64,000 nucleotides of DNA from Streptomyces sp. NBC_00708 (GTDB lineage: Bacteria > Actinomycetota > Actinomycetes > Streptomycetales > Streptomycetaceae): the NCBI GenBank assembly GCA_036226585.1, contig CP108997.1:4836001-4900000 (forward strand). Reading direction: 5' to 3'. The notes under the pieces are model-generated. The model was not told where the DNA came from. It did not search any database and saw only the letters and a list, made by a program, of their open reading frames with translations. Of the stretch, positions 25,255-33,246 are shown in pieces. Position 1 is the stretch's first letter; every line of letters starts with the position of its first letter. Both the position numbers and the translations under genes were made by a program.

Positions 25255-25935
25255 ATGACAGATGAGTCGTGGGCAGGGTGGTACCGGGACCGGCAGGGAT
25301 CCGACGCCGTCATCCTCACCACCGACGGGCAGCAACTCCGCCTCCGCATACGGGGGGTGGACTTCGAGGGCGGCAGCTTCGACGCCCTGCGCCCGGTGGC
25401 GGCCGGGCCGGCGGAGAGCGGGCTGTTCGCGCTGACGGACGGCGTGCTGGGTGACTGCGTCCTGGAGTGGGACCTGCCGTTCCCCGTCATGGCGGACGGC
25501 GCGGAGCGGCAGGCGACCCTCAGCTGCCTGCTGTCCCTGCGCAGGCCGGACCCGTATCTCTACCTGGAACTCCGCTTCGGCGGGGCGGCCTTCGGCTCGC
25601 AGCGGGCCGAGACCGACTTCGGGTCCGCGCTGGCCACGATCCAGCGGGAGCTGCCGCCCGGGGTCAGCCTCCGGACCTGCATAGCCTGCGCCTTCTCCGA
25701 CTACTTCCCGGCCGCCGAACCGGCCCCCGGCCGCGGTCTCTCCGGTGGGCTCGCCTGCTTCCGGGGTGCCAAGGAGGAGTACCGGGGTACGGCCGGGGAG
25801 CAGGACGTGCTCGGGCTGTGGGAGCGGCGGACCGGATTCGTCCAGGAGGTCTGGAGCTGCCGGGAGTTCGAGCCCCGCCCGACCGAGGGCGCCGGCACCG
25901 GCCACCGGGGAGCCTTCCCACTCGAAACGGCCTGA
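25255..25935 (+). CDS. Uncharacterised protein (possibly DUF6304)
   Basis: A 226-residue soluble protein with no signal peptide or membrane segment. Features include an N-terminal SWAGWYRDRQGSDAVILTTDG stretch in part, acidic composition, and a TCIACAFSDYFP segment with a Cys-x-x-Cys pair. I recall similar Streptomyces proteins under DUF6304 but cannot verify it. It follows the prenyl synthase by 95 bp on the same strand and might belong to the encapsulin transcription unit. Confidence 0.7.
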   Translation: MTDESWAGWYRDRQGSDAVILTTDGQQLRLRIRGVDFEGGSFDALRPVAAGPAESGLFALTDGVLGDCVLEWDLPFPVMADGAERQATLSCLLSLRRPDPYLYLELRFGGAAFGSQRAETDFGSALATIQRELPPGVSLRTCIACAFSDYFPAAEPAPGRGLSGGLACFRGAKEEYRGTAGEQDVLGLWERRTGFVQEVWSCREFEPRPTEGAGTGHRGAFPLETA

Positions 25936-26007
25936 CCGGCCGACCGCATCACCGGTTGACCGCCTGACCGCCTGAAGCGCGTCCCGTGCGACGCATCGTT
26001 GCTGTCG

Positions 26008-26042
26008 CCTCCATTGTTCTATTAGCATGCAAACAATGGAGG
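26008..26042. promoter_or_regulatory. 11-bp inverted repeat covering the ribosome binding site
   Basis: cctccattgtt (26008-26018) and aacaatggagg (26032-26042) are perfect inverted copies. The right arm contains the GGAGG of the next gene. It could be the operator of the GntR protein encoded downstream, or an mRNA hairpin hiding the ribosome binding site. Confidence 0.65.
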
Positions 26043-26047
26043 TTTTC

Positions 26048-27031
26048 ATGAACCGGAGATCCGTCGGCCGCGCGGCCCTCGCCGCCCTGCCGTTCCTGCT
26101 CGCACTCGCCGTCGACCTGCTGCTCTTCGCCACCCGCCGCGACCGGCTGCCCGATCAGCTGGCCAGCCACTTCGTGGGCAACGGCCGGGTGGACGACTAC
26201 GCCGGCCGGACCTCGTACCTGGTCGTCACCACGCTTGTGCTGCTCGGCACCGGCCTCCTGTGGACGGTGATGGCGTGGGCCGGAAAGTTCACCGGCCGGG
26301 CGTACCGCATGACGGTTGCCTTCGGGTACGCCGTCGCCGGCTTCCTCGGCCACCTCCTGGCGGTCGTGCTGCTCATCAACGTGGACGCTCCCGAGGACGC
26401 GCAGGGCCGGGGCCAGGACGTCACCTTCCCCATGTGGCACCTGGCCGTGGCCGTCGGCGTGGGCGCCGTCGCGTACGGCATCGGGCACCTGGCGGCCGCG
26501 CTGGGCCCCGGCCCCGAACCGGTCGAGGCCGCCGCACCGGGCGGGAACGGCGAGCGCATCGCGCTGGCCGCCGGGGAGGTCGCCGGCTGGGCCCGCGGCG
26601 CCGGGTCCTGGTGGCTGCCGCTCACCGCGCTCCTGGTCCTCGGCGCCGGCGTCGTCCTGCTGTTCACGGCGACCTGGCCCGCCGCCCTGCCGGCCCTCGT
26701 CCTCGGGCTGCTGCTGGCGACCTTCTCCCGTCCGTACGTGACCGTGGACCGGCGCGGGATCATCGTTTCCGGGCTGCTGCCCCGGCCGCGCGTGCGGGTG
26801 CCGCTGGACCGGATCGAGGCGGCGTCCAGCCGGGAGATCAGCCCGCTCACCGAGTACGGCGGCTGGGGCTACCGCATCCGCCCCGGACGCACCGGTGTCA
26901 TCATTCGCTCGGGGGAGGGCATCGTGGCGCGCCTGGCGAACGGCCGGGAGTTCGCGGTGACGGTGGACGACTCGGCGACCGCCGCGGCGCTCCTCAACAC
27001 CCTGATCGACCAGCGCCGAACGGACCACTGA
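26048..27031 (+). CDS. Membrane protein with DUF1648 domain
   Basis: A 327-residue integral membrane protein. The N-terminal part has the DUF1648 features (LPDQLASHFVGNGRVDDYAG) after the first membrane segment, with about five hydrophobic segments in total. A soluble PH-like C-terminal portion includes YVTVDRRGIIVSGLLPRPRV. The ATG at 26048 is chosen because GGAGG lies 5 nt upstream; ATG 26027 and 26036 lie within the inverted repeat. It is followed 2 bp later by a YtrA-type GntR gene; such pairs are common in Gram-positive bacteria. Function is unknown. Confidence 0.78.
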   Translation: MNRRSVGRAALAALPFLLALAVDLLLFATRRDRLPDQLASHFVGNGRVDDYAGRTSYLVVTTLVLLGTGLLWTVMAWAGKFTGRAYRMTVAFGYAVAGFLGHLLAVVLLINVDAPEDAQGRGQDVTFPMWHLAVAVGVGAVAYGIGHLAAALGPGPEPVEAAAPGGNGERIALAAGEVAGWARGAGSWWLPLTALLVLGAGVVLLFTATWPAALPALVLGLLLATFSRPYVTVDRRGIIVSGLLPRPRVRVPLDRIEAASSREISPLTEYGGWGYRIRPGRTGVIIRSGEGIVARLANGREFAVTVDDSATAAALLNTLIDQRRTDH

Positions 27032-27033
27032 CC

Positions 27034-27393
27034 ATGCTCTTCCGGGTCGACCCCACCTCCACCGTGCCGCTCGGCGACCAGATCGCGGCCTGCGTGCGCC
27101 GCGCGGTCGCCGACGGCGCGGCGGCCCCCGGCGAACGGCTGCCCGCCGCCCGCGTCCTGGCCGAATCGCTCGGCGTCAATGTGCACACCGTGCTGCGCGG
27201 CTACCAGCGGCTGCGCGAGGAGGGCCTGATCGAACTGCGCCGGGGCCGGGGCGCGGCCGTCGCGGACGGGGCGTCCCCGCACCGCGCCCGCCTGCTGGAA
27301 CGGATCCGCGAGACGGTCGGCGAGGCGCGGGGGCTGGGCCTGACGAGCGACGAACTCCTGGCCCTGGTACGTACCGAGTACGGCGCCGGCTGA
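27034..27393 (+). CDS. YtrA-subfamily GntR regulator
   Basis: A 119-residue regulator made of a GntR winged HTH (LPAARVLAESLGVNVHTVLRGY, then LREEGLIELRRGRGAAV) and only a short helical tail, the layout of the YtrA subgroup. These usually autoregulate with the neighbouring membrane-protein gene. The start lies 2 bp after the stop of that gene. The palindrome at 26008-26042 is its likely operator. Confidence 0.85.
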   Translation: MLFRVDPTSTVPLGDQIAACVRRAVADGAAAPGERLPAARVLAESLGVNVHTVLRGYQRLREEGLIELRRGRGAAVADGASPHRARLLERIRETVGEARGLGLTSDELLALVRTEYGAG

Positions 27394-27415
27394 CGGGGCG
27401 CGGGCCCGCACAGGG

Positions 27416-27450
27416 CGACGGGCCGCCTCGTCCTGCGAGGCGGCCCGTCG
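27416..27450. terminator. Bidirectional terminator
   Basis: Perfect 15-bp stem (27416-27430 with 27436-27450), TCCTG loop, between convergent stops at 27393 and 27469. Confidence 0.86.
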
Positions 27451-27468
27451 GTGGAAGCGCGGTACCGG

Positions 27469-28128
27469 TCAGGAGCCGGCTCCGGTCAGTGCGGCCGCGA
27501 AGCCGTACTGCCACAGGTAGTTCACCTGGTTGCGCTCATTGGCGTCCGGATACGGGTTGGTGCAGGACGGGCCGGGGCCGCCGCCGGACATCAGCTCGCT
27601 GCACGGGCCCGAATAGTGGTCCGGCAGGCCGAGCACGTGCCCGGTCTCGTGGGTGGTGACCCGGGTCGAGTCGTACTGCTGGTTCTGCGCGTAGTCCAGG
27701 AAGACGTAGCCGTTGCCGTGCCCGTCGGTGCTCGCGTACGAACCGCGGGAGTCGTTGCCCTCGTAGTACGCGAAGTCGGCGTTCGAGCCCTCCTGGAGCC
27801 GGACGTTGGAGACCGAGCTGTTCCAGATCGACGCGCTGTTGGCTATCTGGGTGCGGAAGCTCGGGGCGTTGGCGGCGCTGTAGACGATGGTGACGGACTG
27901 CGCGCCCGGGTTGGCCGCCCGCTTCTCGGCCACCGACTTCACGACCGCCTGGAAGAACGCCTTGTTGGCGGCGGCGCTCTCGTGCGAAGCGGAACCGGAG
28001 GTGTACGCGAGGTGGGGGCTCGGCGCGGAGGTCTGGGGAGCGGCGAGCGCGGGGGCGGTGCCCAGCGCGGCGGCGAGCGAGAGGCCGAGTCCGAGCACGG
28101 CCGACATCACGGTCCTGGGGTGTCTCAT
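27469..28128 (-). CDS. snpA: Snapalysin, small secreted neutral metalloprotease (M7)
   Basis: A 219-residue pre-pro-enzyme. The signal peptide ends near ALAAP (about residue 30); a propeptide of about 45-50 residues follows, then a mature domain of about 140 residues. The zinc-binding motif is [11 protein letters not shown], the M7 form with Asp as third ligand. Two cysteines in SGPCSEL and PSCTNPY can form the conserved disulfide. It is divergent from a LysR gene, as in the classic snpA/snpR pair. Confidence 0.95.
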   Translation of the reverse strand: MRHPRTVMSAVLGLGLSLAAALGTAPALAAPQTSAPSPHLAYTSGSASHESAAANKAFFQAVVKSVAEKRAANPGAQSVTIVYSAANAPSFRTQIANSASIWNSSVSNVRLQEGSNADFAYYEGNDSRGSYASTDGHGNGYVFLDYAQNQQYDSTRVTTHETGHVLGLPDHYSGPCSELMSGGGPGPSCTNPYPDANERNQVNYLWQYGFAAALTGAGS

Positions 28129-28384
28129 GTGGGGGGTCTCCTACCGGTCACCTGTCGGGGAACCCGTCCGATGATCGGACTCGGACGGGGACGGTACGCA
28201 GTGAGTGTCGGGGAAGCGGAGCCCGCGCGGATGATGTCAGCCGGTGATAACGCGGCCCTATCACCGATGTGTGGACATCCCGTGCACACCTGCGGTCCAC
28301 ATGCCCAACGCCCGGTGAATCGCCCGCCTTTGACAGGGTTACGGCCCATGGTGCGGCAGGGCGGGCCGCCCTAACCTCGGCAGC

Positions 28385-29434
28385 ATGGAGCTTGAGGTGA
28401 GACACCTCAGGGCGCTGTGCGCCATCGCCGACACGGGCAGCCTGCACCGGGCGGCCCGCACCCTGGGGGTGAGCCAGCCCGCGCTCACCACCCAACTGCG
28501 CCGGATCGAGAACACGCTCGGCGCCGAACTGTTCAGCCGCGAACGTACCGGCTGCCGCCCCACCCTCCTCGGCCGGGCCGTCCTCAGCCGCGCCCGACCC
28601 CTCGTCGACGGCATGAGGGCCCTGGTCAGCGACGCGAAGGCGGAGGCCGACGCCGCCCGCTCCGGAGGGCCGCGGCTGCGCATCGGCTGCACCGCCAGCC
28701 GGGTCATCGGCGGCTGGCTGCGCCGGCTGCGGCTGCGGCAGCCCGGGACGGACATCTCGCTCCGGGTGGATGTCTCCGCCCACGCCCTGCTCCGCGCGGT
28801 CGACGCGGACCGGCTCGACGTCGCCTTCGTGCACGAGGTGGAGGGCTGCCCGCTCGCCGTTCCGGACGGGCTGGAACAGCGGGTCCTCGTGGACCGCGAA
28901 CCGCAGTTCATCTCCATGGCCCGCGACCACCCGGCCGCCGCGCTGCCCGTCGTCGACCTCGCCGACCTGGCCGCCGACCGCTGGATGGTCGACCCGACGG
29001 TGGACGGCGAATGGGACGGGCTGCGCCGGGTGTTCAGCGAGGCCGGCGTGGCGCCCCCGGTGCTGCACGGCGACTACCTCACCGCCGCGTCCCTCGTCGT
29101 CCTCGGCGAGGCGGTCGCCCCCTGCCAGCCGACCTCGGGCCCGCGCGACGACATGGCCATCCGCCCCCTGCGCGACGACCCGCTCGCCGTCCGGCTGCTC
29201 CTGGTCTCCCGGCCCGGCGCGGACATGACCGCGGTCTACGGGGAACTGGAGGCGGCCTACCGGGAGGCGGCCCGGCAGGTTGCCGGATACCACCAGTGGC
29301 TGCTGCGCCACCGCAGCCCGCTCGCCGCTCCGGTCACCGGCGCGCCGCCGGAGGAGTTCCCGGTTCCGGCCGATTCAGCCGAGAGCGTGGACCGTTTCCC
29401 TTCGCCTCGCCCCAGGGCAGAGTCACTGTCATGA
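28385..29434 (+). CDS. snpR: LysR-family activator of snapalysin
   Basis: A 349-residue LysR regulator. The N-terminal HTH reads TGSLHRAARTLGVSQPALTTQLRRI in part and the C-terminal effector domain follows. It is divergently transcribed from snpA across a 256-bp region, the arrangement in which SnpR activates snpA in S. lividans and S. coelicolor (established). The C-terminal 40 residues are Pro/Ser-rich and unusual. Its stop overlaps the next start (ATGA). Confidence 0.88.
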   Translation: MELEVRHLRALCAIADTGSLHRAARTLGVSQPALTTQLRRIENTLGAELFSRERTGCRPTLLGRAVLSRARPLVDGMRALVSDAKAEADAARSGGPRLRIGCTASRVIGGWLRRLRLRQPGTDISLRVDVSAHALLRAVDADRLDVAFVHEVEGCPLAVPDGLEQRVLVDREPQFISMARDHPAAALPVVDLADLAADRWMVDPTVDGEWDGLRRVFSEAGVAPPVLHGDYLTAASLVVLGEAVAPCQPTSGPRDDMAIRPLRDDPLAVRLLLVSRPGADMTAVYGELEAAYREAARQVAGYHQWLLRHRSPLAAPVTGAPPEEFPVPADSAESVDRFPSPRPRAESLS

Positions 29435-30444
29435 GGCTTCTGATGCTGGGTGGTACGCAGTTCGTCGGCCGGGCCGTCACCGAGGCGGCCCTCGCCCGCG
29501 GCTGGAAGGTCACCGTCTTCCACCGGGGTCACCACGCGCCCCCGCCCGGCGTGGCCGAGCTGACCGGTGACCGCACCGCCGAAGGCGGCCTGGCCGCGCT
29601 CGCCGCCGCCGACGCGCCGGACGCGGACGGCCACACCTGGGACCTTGTCGTCGACACCTGGAGCGGCGCGCCCTCCGTGGTGCGGGACGCGGCCCGGCTG
29701 CTGTCCACGAGGGCCGCCCGGTACACCTACATATCCAGCCGTTCCGTCTACGACTACCCGACCCCGGCGGGCATCGCCGAGGACGCCCCCGTGGTGGAGG
29801 GCGCCTCGCCCGACGCCGGTGACGACCAGTCGTACGCGCTGGCCAAGCGCGGCGGTGAACTGGCCGCGCTGGACGCCTTCGGGGACCGCGCACTGCTCGC
29901 CCGCGCCGGGCTGATCCTCGGCCCCTGGGAGAACATCGGCCGGCTGCCCTGGTGGCTGAACCGGATCGCGCGCGGCGGCCCGGTGCTCGCGCCGGGCAGC
30001 CCGGACGCCGACCTCCAGTACATCGACGTGCGCGACCTCGCCGACTGGGTGCTCCACGCCGCGGAGCGCGGGCTGCACGGCCCGTACAACCTGGTCAGCC
30101 GGCCGGGGCACACCACCATGGGCGGGCTGCTCGACGCCTGCGTGCGCGCCACGGGCTCGGACGCCGAACTGCGCTGGACGGCGGTGGAGAAGATCCTCGC
30201 GGCGGGCGTCGAGCCGTGGACCGACCTGCCGGTGTGGCTGCCGCCGGGGGAGTTGTACGACACCCTGCACCAGGGCGACGTCACCCTCGCGTACGCGGCG
30301 GGGCTGCGCTGCCGCCCGGTCGGGGAGACGGTCGAGGACACCTGGACCTGGCTGTGCGCGCTGGGCGGTACGGCCCCCCAGCGCCCCGACCGCCCCGTCG
30401 TGGGCCTCGACCCGGAGACGGAGGCGAAGCTGCTGGCGGACTGA
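29431..30444 (+). CDS. NAD-dependent epimerase/dehydratase-like SDR
   Basis: A 337-residue extended SDR. The Rossmann start is MRLLMLGGTQFVGRAV, then YTYISSRSVYDYP and a YALAKRGGE stretch with the catalytic Tyr-x-x-x-Lys. The substrate is unknown. Its start overlaps the snpR stop by 4 nt, so it is co-translated with the LysR regulator, although no functional link is known. Confidence 0.8.
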   Translation: MRLLMLGGTQFVGRAVTEAALARGWKVTVFHRGHHAPPPGVAELTGDRTAEGGLAALAAADAPDADGHTWDLVVDTWSGAPSVVRDAARLLSTRAARYTYISSRSVYDYPTPAGIAEDAPVVEGASPDAGDDQSYALAKRGGELAALDAFGDRALLARAGLILGPWENIGRLPWWLNRIARGGPVLAPGSPDADLQYIDVRDLADWVLHAAERGLHGPYNLVSRPGHTTMGGLLDACVRATGSDAELRWTAVEKILAAGVEPWTDLPVWLPPGELYDTLHQGDVTLAYAAGLRCRPVGETVEDTWTWLCALGGTAPQRPDRPVVGLDPETEAKLLAD

Positions 30445-30535
30445 GGAGCCGGACGCGTCCGCCGGACGCGCCGACGCGGCGAGGCGTTATCCACGGGGTA
30501 CGGCCCGCGACCCGTCGCGGCGTTAGCCTCGGGCC

Positions 30536-30892
30536 ATGGCCGAACTGCTGCACCTCACCGAAGGCCCGCTCTGGGAGGCGGCCCGCGGGATCGGGACGTA
30601 TGAGATGTCCACCCGCGGCCGCACCCTGCACGAAGAGGGCTTCATCCACTGCTCGCTGCCCCACCAGCTCCCCGGTGTCGCGGAGATGCTGTACGGCGCC
30701 GGCAGCCGGGCCGGAGCCGCCGACCAGGACCTCGTGGTGCTCGTCATCGACACCGGCCGTCTCTCCGCCCCCGTGCGGTACGAGGCCGTCGCGCCCGGCG
30801 GCGAGGAGTTCCCGCACATCTACGGACCGCTCCCGGTCGACGCGGTCGTCGAGGTGCGCCCCTGGCCGACCGAGGAAGGTGCCCCCGCATGA
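30536..30892 (+). CDS. DUF952 protein
   Basis: A 118-residue single-domain DUF952 protein. Typical features are LLHLTEGPLWEAA at the N-terminus, EGFIHCSLPHQLPGVAE, and HIYGPLPVDAV near the end. The fold is related to ADP-ribosyl-type folds but the activity is unknown. Its stop overlaps the next gene by 4 nt (ATGA). Confidence 0.85.
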   Translation: MAELLHLTEGPLWEAARGIGTYEMSTRGRTLHEEGFIHCSLPHQLPGVAEMLYGAGSRAGAADQDLVVLVIDTGRLSAPVRYEAVAPGGEEFPHIYGPLPVDAVVEVRPWPTEEGAPA

Positions 30893-31818
30893 GCCCCACC
30901 CACGACCCCGCGAACGAGACCGTCACCAGCGGTCCGCCCACCGCCGTCACCGGTGCGAGCGGCGCCCTCGGCGGCCGGGTCGCCACCCGGTTGGTGCGGG
31001 CCGGAGTCCCCGTCCGGCTGCTCGGCCGCGACCCGTCCCGGCTGCCCGCCCTCCCCGGCGCCGACCTCGCACCGCCCGCCCCCTACGGCGACGGTGAGGC
31101 CATGCGCCGCGCCCTGGCCGGGGCGCACACCCTGTTCCTCGTCTCGGCGCACGAGAGCCCCGACCGGGTGCGCGAGCACACCACGGCGGTGGACGCGGCG
31201 GTCGCGGCGGGCGTCGAACGGATCGTGTACGTCTCGTTCCTGGGCGCCGCCCCCGACGCCACGTTCACCTTCGCCCGCGACCACTGGCACACCGAGGCGC
31301 ACATCCGGACCAGCGACGTCCGGTACACCTTCCTGCGCGACAGCTGGTATCTCGCCGGGCTCCCCGCCATGACCGGCGCCGACGGCGTGCTGCGCGGGCC
31401 CGCCGGAAACGGCCGGGTCGCGGCCGTGGCGCACGAGGACATCGCCGACGCGGCGACCGCCGTGCTCCTCGCGGACACCGACGCGACCGGCCCCTCGCAC
31501 GACGGCCGCACCTACGACCTGACCGGCCCCGAGGCGTTCACCCTCGCCGAGGCGGCCGAGGAGCTGAGCCGGGTCACCGGACGGGCCGTCACCTATGTGC
31601 CGGAGACCCGCGAGGAGGCGTACGCCTCACGGTCGGGGTACGGGGCCGCGGACTGGGAGGTGGCCGGCTGGGTCACCTCGTACGAGGCCATCGCGGCCGG
31701 GGAGATGGCCACCGTCTCGGACGCCGTGCCGACGCTGACCGGCCGCCCGGCCATGGACCTGGCCGGCTATCTGCGCACCCACCCCGACAGCTACCGCCAC
31801 CTGCTGAAGCAGGACTGA
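30889..31818 (+). CDS. NmrA-like SDR, NAD(P)-binding
   Basis: A 309-residue atypical SDR of the NmrA/quinone-reductase-2 type. The motif TGASGALGGRVATRLV binds the dinucleotide; YVSFLGAAPDATFTFARDHW is typical of these proteins, which may act as redox sensors or isomerases. Start overlaps the DUF952 stop; the next gene begins 5 bp after its stop, making a three-gene run. Confidence 0.82.
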   Translation: MSPTHDPANETVTSGPPTAVTGASGALGGRVATRLVRAGVPVRLLGRDPSRLPALPGADLAPPAPYGDGEAMRRALAGAHTLFLVSAHESPDRVREHTTAVDAAVAAGVERIVYVSFLGAAPDATFTFARDHWHTEAHIRTSDVRYTFLRDSWYLAGLPAMTGADGVLRGPAGNGRVAAVAHEDIADAATAVLLADTDATGPSHDGRTYDLTGPEAFTLAEAAEELSRVTGRAVTYVPETREEAYASRSGYGAADWEVAGWVTSYEAIAAGEMATVSDAVPTLTGRPAMDLAGYLRTHPDSYRHLLKQD

Positions 31819-31823
31819 CCGCC

Positions 31824-32447
31824 ATGCGTACGGAGACCCCCTGGGGTGTCTGGGACCCGCCGCCGCTCGACGGGGCCGTCCGCCTGCTCGCCCCGCTGCG
31901 CGCCCCGTGGTGGATCGCCGGCGGGTACGCGGTCGAGCTGGCGGTGGGCCGCGCCTACCGGGAGCACGCCGACATCGACGTGCTCCTGCTGCGCCGCGAC
32001 CAGCCGGAGGCGCAGCGCGTGCTGGCCGGCTGGGAGTGGTGGGCCGCCGATCCGCCGGGGACGCTGCGGCCCTGGCGCCCCGGCGAGGTCCTGCCCGCCG
32101 GGGTCCACGACATCTGGTGCCGGCCGGGCCCGGACGAGCCGTGGCGCCTGCAGTTCATGCTGGACGACGCGGACGGCGACGACTGGGTGTTCCGCCGCGA
32201 CGCCCGGGTCCGCCTCCCGCTGGAGCGGCTCGGCCGGGTCTCCGGCGAGGGCATCCCGTACCTCGCCACCGAGGTGCAGCTGCTCTACAAGTCCAAGTCC
32301 CGGCGGCCCAAGGACGAGCAGGACTTCGAGGCGGCGCTGCCCGTACTCGACGACCACGCACGCGCCTGGCTGGCCGAGACGATCACGCTGGTCGAGGGCG
32401 CGGACCACCCGTGGGCGGCCCGGCTGCGGGCGCTCCTGGCGGACTGA
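31824..32447 (+). CDS. Nucleotidyltransferase-fold protein (aminoglycoside adenylyltransferase-like)
   Basis: A 207-residue protein with the nucleotidyltransferase pattern WWIAGGYAVELAVGR and REHADIDVLLLRRDQ, in which the Asp-x-Asp pair binds metal. The overall layout resembles ANT(2'')-type and related amino-acid transfer proteins. Resistance activity should not be assumed: many chromosomal relatives have no known substrate. It starts 5 bp after the NmrA-like gene. Confidence 0.75.
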   Translation: MRTETPWGVWDPPPLDGAVRLLAPLRAPWWIAGGYAVELAVGRAYREHADIDVLLLRRDQPEAQRVLAGWEWWAADPPGTLRPWRPGEVLPAGVHDIWCRPGPDEPWRLQFMLDDADGDDWVFRRDARVRLPLERLGRVSGEGIPYLATEVQLLYKSKSRRPKDEQDFEAALPVLDDHARAWLAETITLVEGADHPWAARLRALLAD

Positions 32448-32486
32448 GGGCGGGCGGGCCGGGAAGCCCCCGACGGACCCGCCCGC

Positions 32487-32553
32487 CTCCTCACGCCACG
32501 TACGCCGCCGCCTGCTCACGTACGCCCCGCCTGCTCACGTCACGTACGCCCCC
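32487..32553. repeat. Short imperfect tandem repeats at the 3' end of the TetR gene
   Basis: Three imperfect copies of a unit of the type ctcacg(tcac)gtacgcccccgcct occur side by side. The last copy forms the codons for the C-terminus of the TetR protein (AKAGAYVT), and the others lie just beyond its stop. Confidence 0.55.
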
Positions 32554-33146
32554 GCCTTCGCCGCGAGGACCGCGGCGTCGGCGGCCCGGTCGGCCGCGGC
32601 CGCGTCGAGCGGGTCGCCGCTGGCGAGCAGGCGGTAGTAGAGCGGCGCCGACACGGCACGGACGACCTCGTGCGCGTCGGTGCCTGCGGGGAGTTCGCCC
32701 CGCTCGACGGCCTCGGTGACACAGCCGGCCCACTCCTCGACGCGGATCGCGTAGAAGCGGTGCAGCGCCTGGGCCGTACGCGGATCACAGGTCGCCGCCG
32801 CGATCACGGACCGGAACAGCGCGCCCTGCCGGGGATCGGTGAGCGTGTCGAGCACCAGCCGGGCGTTCGCTCTGAGGTCCCCCTCCAGCGAGCCGGTCCG
32901 CGCGCGCGGCGACGACTGCTCCGCCATGTCGTCGAGCAGGTCGGCGATCAGGCCGGTGGGGGAGGACCAGCGCCGGTAGACGGTCGTCTTGCCGACCTCC
33001 GCGCGGCGCGCGACATCGGCGAGGTCGAGGCGGTCGAAGCCGTGCTCGGCCAGCGCGTCCCCCGCCGCGCGCAGGACGGCTTCCCGCACGCGGGCGGTCC
33101 GGCCGCCGGGCCGCACGGTGCCGGGTTCCACGCTCTCGGATGCCAT
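32535..33146 (-). CDS. TetR-family repressor
   Basis: A 203-residue TetR protein. HTH: LDLADVARRAEVGKTTVYRRW at about residues 40-60, with a C-terminal ligand domain of the TetR_C type. It is divergent from the MFS exporter gene with 100 bp between them, a classic repressor/exporter arrangement. An imperfect palindrome in that gap is the likely operator. Confidence 0.88.
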   Translation of the reverse strand: MASESVEPGTVRPGGRTARVREAVLRAAGDALAEHGFDRLDLADVARRAEVGKTTVYRRWSSPTGLIADLLDDMAEQSSPRARTGSLEGDLRANARLVLDTLTDPRQGALFRSVIAAATCDPRTAQALHRFYAIRVEEWAGCVTEAVERGELPAGTDAHEVVRAVSAPLYYRLLASGDPLDAAAADRAADAAVLAAKAGAYVT

Positions 33147-33200
33147 AACGGGTCTCCAGTTCCATTAGCGAGCATTCCTCTGCTACGGTCGTCCCATCTT

Positions 33201-33220
33201 AACGGAACCACGGAACCGTT
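33201..33220. promoter_or_regulatory. Candidate TetR operator
   Basis: aacggaaccacggaaccgtt has arms AACGG/CCGTT and matching inner bases (7 of 10 pairs). It lies between the divergent TetR and MFS genes. Confidence 0.5.
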
Positions 33221-33246
33221 TAGCTTCCGTCCGAGGAGGGACGATC

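Noticed and set aside
31824-32447. Aminoglycoside resistance gene
   Set aside because: Only the general nucleotidyltransferase motif is visible; relatives of this kind are widespread without known resistance activity.
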